Shown here: positions 27,857-37,112 of the stretch, piece after piece | Layout: the number at the start of each line of letters is the position of its first letter | Numbering within the stretch: the first letter of the stretch is position 1 | Assembly: GCF_003344785.1 (NCBI RefSeq) | Contig: NZ_QPMK01000010.1 | Coordinates: 81,193-145,192, forward strand | Reading direction: 5' to 3' | DNA length: 64,000 nucleotides | From: Thalassococcus profundi | GTDB taxonomy: Bacteria; Pseudomonadota; Alphaproteobacteria; Rhodobacterales; Rhodobacteraceae | Translations under genes and position numbers: made by a program | The notes under the pieces: generated by a model | The model's database searches: none | What the model was told of the DNA's origin: nothing | Seen by the model: the letters and a program-made list of their open reading frames with translations, nothing else

Positions 27857-28633
27857 TTATTCGACCCCCAGAACGTCCGGTGTCTGCCACCCCAGATGCT
27901 GCCCGCCGTCGACGCACAAAAGCTGCCCGGTGATGGCCGGAGACGACAGAAAATATCCCAGCGCCGCGCAGATATCCTCCGGGTTGGAGCCGCGGCCGAG
28001 GACCGTCGCGGCGCGCTGCCGGGCGAAGTGCTGTTCCGACTGCCGCCCGCCCCTGAGCGTCGGCCCGGGACCGATGGCATTGACGCGCACCCGCGGCGCC
28101 AACGCCTGAGCCGCGGTCTGGGTCAGGGCCCAAAGTCCCATCTTGGCGATGGTGTAGGTCATGAACTCCGGCGTCAGCTTGCGCACCCGCTGGTCCAGCA
28201 TGTTGATCACCAACCCCTGCGCCACAGGCTCGTCTTGGTCGTCGGCCAAAGGCGCGGGCACCTGGGCGGCGAAATTCTGGATCAGCACGAAAGGCGCGCG
28301 CAGGTTGCTTTCCACGTGCCGGTCCCAGCTGTCGCGGGTCGCGGTTTCGATGTTGTCGTATTCGAAGATCGAGGCGTTGTTGACGAGGCAGGTCAGCGGC
28401 CCGCCCAGGACCTCGGCCGCCCGTCCCACCAGCGCTTGCGTGGCCGCCTCGGACAGCAGGTCGGCCTGCACCGCCTCGGCGCGGCGGCCCCTGGCCCGGA
28501 TTTCGGCCACCACCTCTTCCGCGGCCTCGGCGGAACTGGCGTAATGCACCGCCACATCGTGGCCGTGATCCGCCAGATAGAGGGCCATGGCACGGCCCAG
28601 CCGTTTCCCTGCTCCGGTCACCAGCGCGCGCAT
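27857..28633 (-). CDS. Short-chain dehydrogenase/reductase (pteridine-reductase-like)
   Basis: The 258-aa SDR has the cofactor loop VTGAGKRLGRAMA at the N-terminus, NNAS near residue 88 and the catalytic YTIAK, with RVNAIGPGPTL after it. The TGAGKRLG form and HYASSAEAAEEV resemble FolM/pteridine reductases that use NADPH, but the substrate is not certain. It ends the minus-strand series starting at the S49 peptidase and is separated from the exchanger gene by 18 bp. Confidence 0.85.
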   Translation of the reverse strand: MRALVTGAGKRLGRAMALYLADHGHDVAVHYASSAEAAEEVVAEIRARGRRAEAVQADLLSEAATQALVGRAAEVLGGPLTCLVNNASIFEYDNIETATRDSWDRHVESNLRAPFVLIQNFAAQVPAPLADDQDEPVAQGLVINMLDQRVRKLTPEFMTYTIAKMGLWALTQTAAQALAPRVRVNAIGPGPTLRGGRQSEQHFARQRAATVLGRGSNPEDICAALGYFLSSPAITGQLLCVDGGQHLGWQTPDVLGVE

Positions 28634-28651
28634 CTCGGTCTCCCCATGGTC

Positions 28652-29602
28652 TCAGGCGGTCAGTACCACGGCCACATAGCCCAAGTAGAGCACCGTCAAG
28701 ATCACGCCCCAGACCCGGCCGATGTTCTGCTTGAGAAAGACGAAGGGGATCAGCAGCAGCGACGCGGCCAGCATCACCCAGAGGTCGAAGCGCAGGAACT
28801 CCGGATCGACCGGCATCGGCGCGATCAGCGCCGCGATGCCGATGATCGCCAAAAGATTGAACATGTTCGACCCGATGACATTGCCAAGCGCCACATCCGC
28901 CTGCCGCCGCAGCGCCGCCATCACCGTCGTGGCCAGTTCGGGCAAAGAGGTGCCGACGGCGACCAGCGTGAGCCCGATCACCGTATCGCTGACGCCGAAA
29001 CGCTGCGCGATCACCGTGGCGCTGTCGACCAGCAGGTCTGCGCCCAGCGGCAGCCCCACGAGCCCCAGCACGAGATACAGAATGATCTTCCACCACGGCA
29101 TGTCCGGATCGACACCTTCGAGGTCGTCCTCGGCCGGCGCCGCTTCGCCCGCGCGTTTGTGCGCCAGGCTCTCGCGCACCGCATCGCCCAGGATCACCGC
29201 CAGCACCAGCAGCAGGATAACCCCCGCGATCCAGTCGAACACACCCCGGAACGCGAGACCGATGAACAGCACCGACCCCGCGACCATGATGACATAGCTC
29301 TTGCGGGTGTCGTGCTCGGCGGTGTGCATCACCGCCAGCAGCGCGGGAATGCCCAGAACCAGAAGCACGTTGGCGGTGTTGGACCCCACCACGTTGCCCA
29401 GCGCGATCCCCGGCACCCCCTCGAGAGCCGCCTTGACGGAAATCAGCAACTCCGGCGCCGAGGTGCCGAAGGCCACGATAGTCAGGCTGACGATGAGGGC
29501 CGGAATACCGACCCGCAGGCTCAGGTTGACCGCGCCCTTGACCAGCGCGTCCCCCGCCAAAAGCAGGATCCCCAGACCCAACGCCACGTACAGCCAGACC
29601 AT
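28652..29602 (-). CDS. Calcium/sodium (CaCA) antiporter, YrbG-like
   Basis: The 316-aa membrane protein has about ten hydrophobic spans and the two inverted alpha-repeats of cation/Ca2+ exchangers: FGTSAPELLISVKAALEG...LGNVVGSNTANVLLVLG and VGTSLPELATTVMAALRR...LGNVIGSNMFNLLAIIG. The Glu in each PEL motif coordinates the cation. It lies 1 bp downstream of a 55-aa zinc-ribbon gene on the same strand. Confidence 0.92.
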   Translation of the reverse strand: MVWLYVALGLGILLLAGDALVKGAVNLSLRVGIPALIVSLTIVAFGTSAPELLISVKAALEGVPGIALGNVVGSNTANVLLVLGIPALLAVMHTAEHDTRKSYVIMVAGSVLFIGLAFRGVFDWIAGVILLLVLAVILGDAVRESLAHKRAGEAAPAEDDLEGVDPDMPWWKIILYLVLGLVGLPLGADLLVDSATVIAQRFGVSDTVIGLTLVAVGTSLPELATTVMAALRRQADVALGNVIGSNMFNLLAIIGIAALIAPMPVDPEFLRFDLWVMLAASLLLIPFVFLKQNIGRVWGVILTVLYLGYVAVVLTA

Positions 29603-29603
29603 G

Positions 29604-29771
29604 TCAGCCCCTTTTCCGTTTGCAGGGGCACGGCCCGCGGCCGATGCGGAAACTGCCGCAGTCCGGGCACTTGGCCTGGCTCAGACGCTTCTTTCCCGGC
29701 AGGGTCAGCTTGCCGAACATGGCGACGACCCCCATGAAGACCAGGAACAGGGTGACGATCTTGAAAATCAC
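29604..29771 (-). CDS. 55-aa membrane-anchored zinc-ribbon-like protein
   Basis: A GTG at 29771 begins a 55-codon frame reading MIFKIVTLFLVFMGVVAMFG, then KLTLPGKKRLSQAKCPDCGS and FRIGRGPCPCKRKRG. One membrane segment covers residues 3-19; a CxxC plus CxC quartet near the C-terminus could bind Zn. The start is 1 nt past the S49 peptidase stop and the end is 1 nt before the exchanger start, so it is the tightly packed middle gene of a coupled trio. The basic tail should be cytoplasmic. Function is unknown. Confidence 0.8.
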   Translation of the reverse strand: MIFKIVTLFLVFMGVVAMFGKLTLPGKKRLSQAKCPDCGSFRIGRGPCPCKRKRG

Positions 29772-29772
29772 C

Positions 29773-30570
29773 TCAGAGCCCGAATCGCGCGAAATCCGCG
29801 CGTTCCTCGATGCCGGTGATGGCGTCCTGCGCCAGTGTCATGCCGAAGCGCTGCAAAAGCGGCCGGCGCTGCTCGTAGCGGCGGAATTGCACCTTGTCGC
29901 CGAACCGGTCCTTCATGACGGCGGCAAGATGCCCGATCCCGTCGGCCAGGCCCACGTCGACGGCATTCTGCCCCAGCCACACCTCGCCGGTGAAAAGCTC
30001 TGGATCGTTGGAGAGTTTGTCGCCGCGGCGCGCCTTCACCTGCGCGATGAAGGTCTCGTGCAACTGGCCCAGCAGCCGGTCGAGCCGCGCCACATCCTCT
30101 TCGGTCTCGGGCTTGAACGGGTCCATCATCGACTTCGACTTGCCCGCCGTATGCACCCTGCGCTCGATCCCCTGCCGCGTGAGAAAGACATGCGCGCCGA
30201 AGCCTGCTGAGATCACCCCGATGGAGCCGAGGATCGAGCTTTGGTCGACGTGAATCTCGTCCGCCGCCGTGGCCAGCCAGTAGCCGCCCGACGCGGCCAC
30301 GTCCTCGACGAAGGCATGGACCGGCACCTTGTTCTCGTCCGCCAGCCGCCGGATGCGGGCCGCGATCAGCGAGGATTGCACCGGCGATCCGCCCGGCGAA
30401 TTGATCTCGAGCGCCACGGCGTCGGGCTTGCCGCGCTTGAATGCCTTCTCCAGCAGCGGCCGCAGCGCGGCATCGCTCAGCGACCCGCGCCCGCCCAGGC
30501 CGATCGAGCCCTGCAGCCGTACGATGGACACCGATGGGCCGCTCTTCACGAAGGGGATAAATCGTTTCAT
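29773..30570 (-). CDS. S49-family signal peptide peptidase (SohB/SppA type)
   Basis: The 265-aa protein is a short S49 serine peptidase with VSIVRLQGSIGLGG, ALEINSPGGSPVQSSLIAARI and the nucleophile region VAASGGYWLATAADEIHVD with the conserved SSILGSIGV. Members degrade cleaved signal peptides and membrane proteins using a Ser-Lys dyad. No strong membrane anchor is seen at its N-terminus. ATG 30570 gives MKRFIPFVKSGPSV; a 12-codon longer start is possible. Confidence 0.88.
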   Translation of the reverse strand: MKRFIPFVKSGPSVSIVRLQGSIGLGGRGSLSDAALRPLLEKAFKRGKPDAVALEINSPGGSPVQSSLIAARIRRLADENKVPVHAFVEDVAASGGYWLATAADEIHVDQSSILGSIGVISAGFGAHVFLTRQGIERRVHTAGKSKSMMDPFKPETEEDVARLDRLLGQLHETFIAQVKARRGDKLSNDPELFTGEVWLGQNAVDVGLADGIGHLAAVMKDRFGDKVQFRRYEQRRPLLQRFGMTLAQDAITGIEERADFARFGL

Positions 30571-30666
30571 GTCAGCGCATGTAGATTGAGTGACGGGATG
30601 AAACAAGACACCGGCATCAAAGAACCGCTCGCGCCGCGGCGCGCGCCCTGCCCCCTTCTTCGGTTT

Positions 30667-30704
30667 AGAAATACCTCGGGGGTGCGGGGGCAGCGCCCCC
30701 GCAC
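30667..30704. repeat. AATACCTCGGGGG hairpin element, copy 1
   Basis: AATACCTCGGGG is followed by a perfect 10-bp hairpin, GTGCGGGGGC - AGC - GCCCCCGCAC (30682-30704). The same leader and hairpin plan occurs at 51441-51490. It lies in the space between the priA end and the S49 peptidase start. Confidence 0.65.
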
Positions 30705-30730
30705 GCGCGCCCTGCGCGCGTTCACCATGC

Positions 30731-32923
30731 TCAGTAGAAACTCTGCGGGTCGATATCTATCGCCATGCGCAGCTGCCCGCGCAGGCGGAACTGCCCGGCC
30801 CATTCCGCCAGCGCCGGTTGCAGCGCCACGCCCTTGTCGGCCTTGACGAGCAGCCGCACCCGGTGGCGCCCGCGGACACGGGCGATGGGCGCCGGCGCCG
30901 GTCCGAAGACCTGCGCGCCCACCCGGCGCAGCGGCGCGTCCTGGCGGGCCATGGCATTGCCCAGGTCGAACACCTCCTGCACATCCGTCGAGGACAGGAT
31001 CACCCCGGCCATGCGCCCGTAGGGCGGCACGCCCGCCTGCCGCCGCTCCGCGGCCTCGGCGCGCCAGAACGCCTCTTCCTCGCCGCCGAGGATGGCGCGG
31101 ATCACCGGATGTTCGGGCTGGTAGCTCTGCAACAGCGCCTCGCCGGATGTCTCGGCCCGACCGGCGCGGCCCGCCACCTGGCGCATCAGCTGGAACGTGC
31201 GTTCCGCGGCGCGCAGGTCCGAGCCTTGAAGCCCCAGATCCGCGTCGATCACGCCGACAAGTGTCAGCAGCGGAAAGTTGTGTCCCTTGGCCACCAGCTG
31301 CGTGCCGATGATGATATCGGCGGCCCCCTGCGCGATGCTCTCGATCTCGGACTTGAGCGCGCGGGCGCTGGTGTACATGTCCGAAGAAAGCACAGCGATG
31401 CGCGCGTCCGGAAAAAGCTCTGCCGCCTCTTCGCCCAGCCGCTCCACCCCCGGCCCGACGGCGGCGAGCTTGCCCTCGACCTCGCAGGCCGGGCAGGCCT
31501 CGGGCAGCGGCTTGGTCTCGCCGCACTGATGGCAGACCAGCCGCTTGAGGAACCGGTGCTCGACCATCCGTGCGTCGCAATGGTCGCAGCCGATCTGGTG
31601 CCCGCAGGCCCGGCAGATCGTCACCGGCGCATAGCCTCGACGGTTGAGAAACAGCATCGCCTGTTCGCCGCGCTCGAGCCGCGCCATCACCTCGCGGCGC
31701 AGGGTGGGCGAGACCCAGCGACTGGCAGGCAGATCCTCGGCCCTCATGTCGATGGCCCGCATCGTGGGCATCACCGAGGCGCCGAAGCGCGAGGTCAGGT
31801 CGATACGGTCGTACTTGCCCGCCTCGGCATTGGCCCAGCTTTCCAGCGAGGGCGTGGCGCTGGCCAGCACCACCCGCGCGCCGCAGATCGAGGCGCGCAG
31901 CACCGCCATGTCGCGGGCATTGTAAAGGACGCCATCCTCTTGCTTGTAAGAGGTGTCGTGTTCCTCGTCGACGACGATGAGGCCAAGCCGCTGGTAGGGC
32001 AGGAACAGCGCCGACCGCGCGCCCACGACCAGCTGCGCGCGCCCCTCGCCCACCATCCGCCAGACCCGGCGCCGTTCGGTCATGGTCACGCCGGAATGCC
32101 ATTCGGCGGGACGCGCGCCGAAACGTGCCTCGACCCGCGTCAGGAATTCCGCCGTCAGCGCGATTTCCGGCAGCAGCACCAGCGCCTGCCGCCCCTGCGC
32201 CAGGCATTCCGCCACCGCTTCGAGGTAGACCTCGGTCTTGCCCGACCCGGTGACCCCGCGGAGCAGCGTGGTACCGTAGCCGCCCGCCCGCAGCCCGGCG
32301 CGGAGCCGGTCCGCGCCCGCGGCCTGGTCATGGGCCAGCGCCTTGCCGGCCAAGCCGGGATCGAGATGCGGAAAGGCGGTGTCGCGCGGGCTTTCCTCCT
32401 CGCGCACGGCGCCCTGCTTGACCAGCCCCTTGACGACGCTGGGGGTGACACCCGCCGCCTCGGCCAGTTCGCCCAGCGTCAGCGACAGCCCGCCGATGTC
32501 CCGCAGCACCTCGAGCACGCGGGCGCGGGCGTCGGTCATCCGCTCCGGCTCCGCCTCTCCCAGCCGGTAGATCTTGCGCATCGACGGCGGATCGCCCAGC
32601 CCCGGCGCGCGGGTGCAGAGCCGCAGCATCGCCGGGCGCGGGGTCAGCGTGTAATCCGCGGCCTTTTCCAGGAAGGTCCGCAACTCGTCCCGCATCGGCG
32701 CCGCCTCCAGCACCCGGAACGCCGGGCGCACCTTGGAGATGTCGAAGTCGCCGGATCCCGGCCCCCAGACCACGCCCAGCACCTTGCGGGGGCCCAGCGG
32801 CACCTCTACATACGCACCGAGGGAGCAACCGCCTTCGGGCGCGCGGTAATCCAGCGTGCGGTCCAGCGGCTGGGTGGTGAGGACCGCGATCAGGGCGCCC
32901 TCGGGATAAAACTCTGCGGCCAT
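30731..32923 (-). CDS. priA: Primosomal protein N' (replication restart helicase)
   Basis: The 730-aa protein has the PriA N-terminal DNA-binding domain ([22 protein letters not shown]), a winged helix near residues 150-190, helicase Walker [12 protein letters not shown], box [13 protein letters not shown] and the Cys-rich zinc module ([17 protein letters not shown]...[19 protein letters not shown]). It reloads the replisome at stalled forks. ATG 32923 gives [11 protein letters not shown]; an ATG at 32941 would add six residues. Family length and the conserved PEG start favour this region, and longer upstream frames are discarded. Confidence 0.95.
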   Translation of the reverse strand: MAAEFYPEGALIAVLTTQPLDRTLDYRAPEGGCSLGAYVEVPLGPRKVLGVVWGPGSGDFDISKVRPAFRVLEAAPMRDELRTFLEKAADYTLTPRPAMLRLCTRAPGLGDPPSMRKIYRLGEAEPERMTDARARVLEVLRDIGGLSLTLGELAEAAGVTPSVVKGLVKQGAVREEESPRDTAFPHLDPGLAGKALAHDQAAGADRLRAGLRAGGYGTTLLRGVTGSGKTEVYLEAVAECLAQGRQALVLLPEIALTAEFLTRVEARFGARPAEWHSGVTMTERRRVWRMVGEGRAQLVVGARSALFLPYQRLGLIVVDEEHDTSYKQEDGVLYNARDMAVLRASICGARVVLASATPSLESWANAEAGKYDRIDLTSRFGASVMPTMRAIDMRAEDLPASRWVSPTLRREVMARLERGEQAMLFLNRRGYAPVTICRACGHQIGCDHCDARMVEHRFLKRLVCHQCGETKPLPEACPACEVEGKLAAVGPGVERLGEEAAELFPDARIAVLSSDMYTSARALKSEIESIAQGAADIIIGTQLVAKGHNFPLLTLVGVIDADLGLQGSDLRAAERTFQLMRQVAGRAGRAETSGEALLQSYQPEHPVIRAILGGEEEAFWRAEAAERRQAGVPPYGRMAGVILSSTDVQEVFDLGNAMARQDAPLRRVGAQVFGPAPAPIARVRGRHRVRLLVKADKGVALQPALAEWAGQFRLRGQLRMAIDIDPQSFY

Positions 32924-33038
32924 GCCTGCCCGTTTTGCCATGGGTGATGTTAGCGCCAACGGGAACCCACTTCCCGCGGCTGTGCATCTGGGGTATGACA
33001 GCCGCGACAAATTGCCAAGCGACGCAAAGGACAGGCTG

Positions 33039-33692
33039 ATGAAATTCTTCGTAGACACCGCCGATATCGACGCGATTGCCGAACTCAACGCCCTCGGGAT
33101 GGTCGACGGGGTGACCACGAATCCGTCGCTGATCCTGAAATCCGGCCGCGACATCCTCGAGGTCACGAAAGAGATCTGCGACATGGTGTCGGGCCCGGTC
33201 TCGGCCGAAGTCATCGCGCTCGACGCCGACGACATGATCGCCGAGGGCCGCAAGCTCGCCGAGATCGCCGAAAACATCGCGGTCAAGGTGCCGCTGACCT
33301 GGGACGGGCTCAAAGCCTGCAAGGTGCTGTCGAGCGAGGGCCGCATGGTCAACGTGACCCTGTGCTTTTCCGCCAACCAGGCGCTGCTGGCGGCCAAGGC
33401 GGGCGCGACCTTCATCTCGCCCTTCATCGGGCGGCTGGACGATCTGAACGTCGACGGCATGGAGCTGATCGCCGACATCCGCCAGATCTATGACAACTAC
33501 GGGTTCGAGACGCAGATCCTCGCCGCGTCGATCCGCACGGCCAATCACATGAGCGAAGCGGCCAAGATCGGCGCCGACGTGGCCACCGCTCCGCCCGCCG
33601 TGATCAAGGCCATGGCCAGCCACGTCCTGACCGACAAGGGCCTCGACCAGTTCGTCAAGGACGCGGCCCAGGCCGGCATCAAGATCGTGTAA
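33039..33692 (+). CDS. Transaldolase-like fructose-6-phosphate aldolase
   Basis: The 217-aa protein is a small transaldolase/fructose-6-phosphate aldolase barrel, opening [20 protein letters not shown] and [10 protein letters not shown]. The Schiff-base lysine lies in [15 protein letters not shown] at about residue 85, and [11 protein letters not shown] is the phosphate-side motif. Bacillus-type TalC of this length acts as a transaldolase; which reaction runs here is undecided. A GGACAGGC site precedes the ATG, and a strong hairpin follows the stop. Confidence 0.9.
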   Translation: MKFFVDTADIDAIAELNALGMVDGVTTNPSLILKSGRDILEVTKEICDMVSGPVSAEVIALDADDMIAEGRKLAEIAENIAVKVPLTWDGLKACKVLSSEGRMVNVTLCFSANQALLAAKAGATFISPFIGRLDDLNVDGMELIADIRQIYDNYGFETQILAASIRTANHMSEAAKIGADVATAPPAVIKAMASHVLTDKGLDQFVKDAAQAGIKIV

Positions 33693-33703
33693 GACATCCC
33701 CCG

Positions 33704-33730
33704 GTGCGGCGCCGTTGGCGCCGCACTCTT
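33704..33730 (+). terminator. Terminator after the aldolase gene
   Basis: GTGCGGCGCC - GTT - GGCGCCGCAC is a perfect 10-bp stem 12 nt after the stop, followed by TCTT. The T-run is short. Confidence 0.65.
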
Positions 33731-33916
33731 CATGCATGAGGTGAAGAACCACATGCAACCCGTGCGAATCCCTCGCCTTTCGGTACCGGCTTTGAGCGCC
33801 GATCCTCGATTGACACATTCGCCACACCCCGCCAAAGAGAGCGTCGCACGCCCCAATTCGAGGGCGAAAAGAGGCGCGGGCTTTGCTAGGGTCCGTAAAA
33901 CCAGCCAGAGGCCCGC

Positions 33917-34624
33917 ATGACCGGCAATCCCAGAATCGACGACGACCTGCGCGAGACCATCATCTCGCGTCCCGATGTGATCCTCGAAGACCAGGACCTC
34001 ATGCGCGCGCTCATCGCGGCGAACGAACGCTCCATGGGCGGCAATATCGTCGACCTGCGCGGCATCGCGATGGACCGGCTCGAGGCGCGGCTCGACCGGC
34101 TGGAAGACACGCACCGGTCGGTGATCGCCGCCGCCTACGAAAACCTCGCCGGCACCAACCAGATTCACCGCGCCATCCTGCGGATGCTCGACCCGATCGA
34201 ATTCGAACCTTTCCTGCGCGACTTGGGCGGCGAGGTCGCGGATATCCTGCGCGTCGACGTGGTGCGACTGGTGCTGGAAAGCGCGCAGGGCGACGACGAT
34301 GCCGCCGTTCAGCGGCTGGGCGATGTGCTGTCGGTGGCCGAGCCCGGGTTCATCGACCGCTACGTGTCGGACAACCGCTCCAGCCCGATCCGCCCCGTGA
34401 CGCTGCGCCAGCTGCAGACCGGCGACCGGCGCATCTATGGCGACAAGGCCGACTGGATCCGGTCCGAAGCCTGCCTCAAGCTCGATTTCGGCCCCGGCCG
34501 CCTGCCCGGCCTGCTGGTTCTGGGCGCCGAGGACCCGCACCAGTTCACGCCGCAGCAGGGCACCGACCTGCTGGCCTTCTTCGCCGGCGTCTTCGAACGC
34601 GCGATGCGGCGCTGGCTGTCGTGA
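33917..34624 (+). CDS. DUF484-family GAF-like protein
   Basis: The 235-aa protein belongs to DUF484, whose members are GAF-like and almost always sit directly before xerC. Visible family blocks are IISRPDVILEDQDLMRALIAANE and VDLRGIAMDRLEARLDRLEDTHRSVI, a probable coiled coil. Its stop overlaps the xerC GTG (GTGA), so the two are translated together. Biochemical function is unknown. Confidence 0.88.
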   Translation: MTGNPRIDDDLRETIISRPDVILEDQDLMRALIAANERSMGGNIVDLRGIAMDRLEARLDRLEDTHRSVIAAAYENLAGTNQIHRAILRMLDPIEFEPFLRDLGGEVADILRVDVVRLVLESAQGDDDAAVQRLGDVLSVAEPGFIDRYVSDNRSSPIRPVTLRQLQTGDRRIYGDKADWIRSEACLKLDFGPGRLPGLLVLGAEDPHQFTPQQGTDLLAFFAGVFERAMRRWLS

Positions 34625-35547
34625 CCCTCGCGATCTCTCCGCAGGCGCGCGACGCGCTGGAGAGATGGCTCGAGGCGGGCAGCGCCCTGCGCGGCCTCGC
34701 CAAGAACACGCTGACCGCCTACCGCGCCGACGTGCTCGACTTCATCGCCTTCATGACGCACCACCACGGCGGCACCCAGGGCCTCGGCCCGCTGTCGCAA
34801 CTTTCCACCGGCGACATGCGCGCCTGGATGGCGCATCTGCGCCAGGGCGGCGCCGGATCACGGTCCATGGCGCGCAAGCTCTCGGCGGTCAAGGCCTTCT
34901 ACGGCTGGCTGGCGGAACGCGAAGGCTACGAGCCGACCGCCGTGCTCTCGGCCCGGGCGCCGAAATTCCAGAAGAAACTGCCACGCCCGCTGTCGCCGGA
35001 CGCCGCCCGCGCGATGATCGACACGGTCGAGATGCAGTCGCAGACCTCGTGGATCGGGGCCCGCGACGCCGCCGTGGTCACCCTGCTCTACGGCTGCGGG
35101 CTGCGGATTTCCGAGGCGCTGGGGCTCTATGGCCGCGACCTGCCGCTCGGCACCGCGCTGCGGATCACCGGCAAGGGCGGCAAGGAACGGCTGGTGCCGA
35201 TCCTGCCCGTCGCCCGCGCCGCGATGGACCGCTACCTGGCGCTCTGCCCGCACCCGGTCGAAGCCGACACGCCGGTCTTCCGCGGCGCCCGCGGCGGCGC
35301 GCTGAACCCGCGGCTGGTGCAGAAGGTCACCGAACAGGCGCGGCTGCAGCTGGGCCTGCCGGCCACCGCGACGCCGCATGCCATGCGCCACAGCTTCGCC
35401 ACCCACCTGCTCGAGGCCGGGGGCGATCTGCGCGCGATCCAGGAACTGCTGGGCCACGCCTCGCTGTCGACCACCCAGGCCTATACCTCGGTCGACACGC
35501 TGCACCTGATGAAGGTCTACGAGGCAAGCCACCCGAAGGCGGGCTGA
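34621..35547 (+). CDS. xerC: Tyrosine site-specific recombinase XerC
   Basis: The 308-aa recombinase resolves chromosome dimers at dif with XerD. It has the N-terminal SAM-like core-binding domain (RGLAKNTLTAYRADVLDFIAF) and a catalytic domain with Arg in YGCGLRISEALGL, Lys in TGKGGKERLVPI, HxxR in PHAMRHSFATHLLEAGGD, His in LLGHASLSTT and the nucleophile Tyr in AYTSVD. The DUF484 partner supports XerC rather than XerD. GTG 34621 is chosen by overlap; longer frames overlap DUF484. Confidence 0.93.
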   Translation: MTLAISPQARDALERWLEAGSALRGLAKNTLTAYRADVLDFIAFMTHHHGGTQGLGPLSQLSTGDMRAWMAHLRQGGAGSRSMARKLSAVKAFYGWLAEREGYEPTAVLSARAPKFQKKLPRPLSPDAARAMIDTVEMQSQTSWIGARDAAVVTLLYGCGLRISEALGLYGRDLPLGTALRITGKGGKERLVPILPVARAAMDRYLALCPHPVEADTPVFRGARGGALNPRLVQKVTEQARLQLGLPATATPHAMRHSFATHLLEAGGDLRAIQELLGHASLSTTQAYTSVDTLHLMKVYEASHPKAG

Positions 35548-35550
35548 CCC

Positions 35551-36174
35551 ATGCACCCCAACCCGGTCTTCCACTCGCAGGATCACGCCAAGGACATCGC
35601 CTTTGCCCGCGCCCGCGGCTTCGGCACGCTGGCGCTCTCGACCGACGGCGCGCCGCACCTCGCCCATATGCCCTTCCTGCTGGCCGAGGACGGTGGCCAC
35701 GCCGATCTGCACCTGGTGCGCTCCAACCCCATCGCCCGTGCCCTGCGCAGCCCTCAGACCGCGCGGCTGGCGGTGACCGGCCCCGACAGCTACGTCTCGC
35801 CCGACTGGTACGGGGCGCCCGATCAGGTGCCCACCTGGAACTACGTCGCCGTGCACCTGACCGGCACGCTCGAAGCCCTGCCGGCGGACCAGATGCGCGC
35901 CATGCTCGACCGGCAATCCGCAGATTTCGAAGCGCGCCTGCTTCCGAAACGCCCCTGGACCACCGACAAGATGACACCCGAAGTGCTGGACAGGCTGATG
36001 CGCGCCATCGTGCCGTGCCGACTGACGGTGACCGAGATCGCCGCCACCTGGAAGCTGAACCAGAACAAGCCCGACGCCGCGCGTCTCGCCGCCGCCGACG
36101 GCGTCGAGGAGGCCGAATTCGGATCCGAGGCCGCGGCCCTGGCCGCCCTGATGCGCGCCCCGCCCGACCTCTGA
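35551..36174 (+). CDS. PaiB-like FMN-binding regulator/oxidoreductase
   Basis: The 207-aa protein is of the PaiB/YwaB-type FMN-binding split-barrel family: HPNPVFHSQDHAKDIAFARARGFGTLALSTDGAPHLAHMPFLL, then VSPDWYGAPDQVPTWNYVAVHLTG. The WNY block is the family hallmark. Bacillus PaiB is called a negative regulator of sporulation and protease genes, but related proteins may simply be flavoenzymes. It starts 3 bp after the xerC stop. Confidence 0.87.
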   Translation: MHPNPVFHSQDHAKDIAFARARGFGTLALSTDGAPHLAHMPFLLAEDGGHADLHLVRSNPIARALRSPQTARLAVTGPDSYVSPDWYGAPDQVPTWNYVAVHLTGTLEALPADQMRAMLDRQSADFEARLLPKRPWTTDKMTPEVLDRLMRAIVPCRLTVTEIAATWKLNQNKPDAARLAAADGVEEAEFGSEAAALAALMRAPPDL

Positions 36175-36199
36175 GCCGCCAGGCTCCCCGAACCGGCCG

Positions 36200-36375
36200 G
36201 CATTTGCTTCGGAGCCGTCGTCGCCTGGGCGCCGAAGGACGGGGACGGGAGGGCCGGGCAAGGTCAATCGCCGAGGGGCCCCGCGTGCGGGGAGACGGCT
36301 ATTGTCCTTGAGCGGCCCTCCCGGCTCTGTCATTCAGAAGACCGGGCGATGACGGCTCCGAAGCATTTGCTTTGG
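36200..36375. repeat. Long imperfect inverted repeat, possible MITE or structured RNA
   Basis: The outer arms GCTTCGGAGCCGTCGTCGCC (36206-36225) and its near-complement (36345-36364, 19 of 20 plus one G-U) enclose a second arm pair, 36247-36268 and 36301-36322, with about 19 of 22 pairs. The innermost hairpin is CCCCGC - GTGC-type at 36279-36292. ATTT directly abuts both outer arms, as a target duplication would, within a 10-bp direct repeat GCATTTGCTT. No coding sequence is visible. Confidence 0.65.
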
Positions 36376-36443
36376 TGAGTCCGAAGCTGCCCGACCCGCC
36401 GCCCGCCCCAACGCGCCGCCCAACTGCTTCGAAAGGACATCCC

Positions 36444-37049
36444 ATGCAACTCCTGCGCGCCGGCCCCTCGCCTTTCGTCCGCAAGGTGCTAGTCACCCTG
36501 CACGAGACCGGCCAGTTCGACGGGGTCGAGCAGGTCGACGTGACCGCCTCGCCGCTGCAACCGGACCCGAAACTCATCGCCGCCAACCCGGTGGGCAAAA
36601 TCCCGGCGCTGGTGCGCCGCGACGGGCCGACGCTCTATGACAGCCGGGTGATCTGCCGCTATCTCGACAACCGAGCCGGGGCCGGTCTTTATCCCGACAA
36701 CCGGATCTGGGACACGCTGACGCTCGAGGCGACAGCGGACGGCATCATGGAAGCGGCGCTGCTGATCGTCTACGAGCACCGGTTCCGGCCCGAGGACAAG
36801 GTCTATTCCGACTGGGTCGAAGGACAGTGGGGCAAGGTGTCCCGCGCGCTCGACGCGCTGGAAACCCGCTGGATCAGCCACCTGCAGGGCCGCATGGACA
36901 TGGGCCATATCGCCATCGGCTGCGCGCTCGCCTATCTCGATTTCCGCCATGACGTGCGCAACTGGCGCACCGGGCGCGACGCGCTGGCCACGTGGCACCG
37001 CGGCTTTTCCGCCCGCGAGTCGATGGTGAAGACCCACCCGGCACCCTGA
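36444..37049 (+). CDS. Glutathione S-transferase-like protein (YibF type)
   Basis: The 201-aa protein has the GST thioredoxin-like N-terminal domain (MQLLRAGPSPFVRKVLVTLHETG) with NPVGKIPALVRRDGPTLYDSRVICRYLD for glutathione binding, then an all-helical C-terminal domain. The ligand serine and proline in AGPSPF resemble YibF-like bacterial GSTs. Substrate is unknown. GAAAGGACATCCC precedes the ATG at good spacing. Confidence 0.88.
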   Translation: MQLLRAGPSPFVRKVLVTLHETGQFDGVEQVDVTASPLQPDPKLIAANPVGKIPALVRRDGPTLYDSRVICRYLDNRAGAGLYPDNRIWDTLTLEATADGIMEAALLIVYEHRFRPEDKVYSDWVEGQWGKVSRALDALETRWISHLQGRMDMGHIAIGCALAYLDFRHDVRNWRTGRDALATWHRGFSARESMVKTHPAP

Positions 37050-37062
37050 CGCGTAACGCGAC

Positions 37063-37091
37063 GCGCCCGGTCATCAGACGACCGGGCGCGC
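37063..37091. terminator. Hairpin between convergent GST and barrel genes
   Basis: CGCGCCCGGTC and GACCGGGCGCG form a perfect 11-bp stem with a 7-nt loop. It lies between two convergent stops, so it could serve both strands, though no T-run is present. Confidence 0.5.
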
Positions 37092-37112
37092 GACCTTCAA
37101 GCCTTGCAAAGA

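Noticed and set aside
34437..36311. 624-codon + frame across xerC and the PaiB-like gene
   Set aside because: It is an alternative frame of two well-supported genes, with Arg/Pro/Gly-rich composition.
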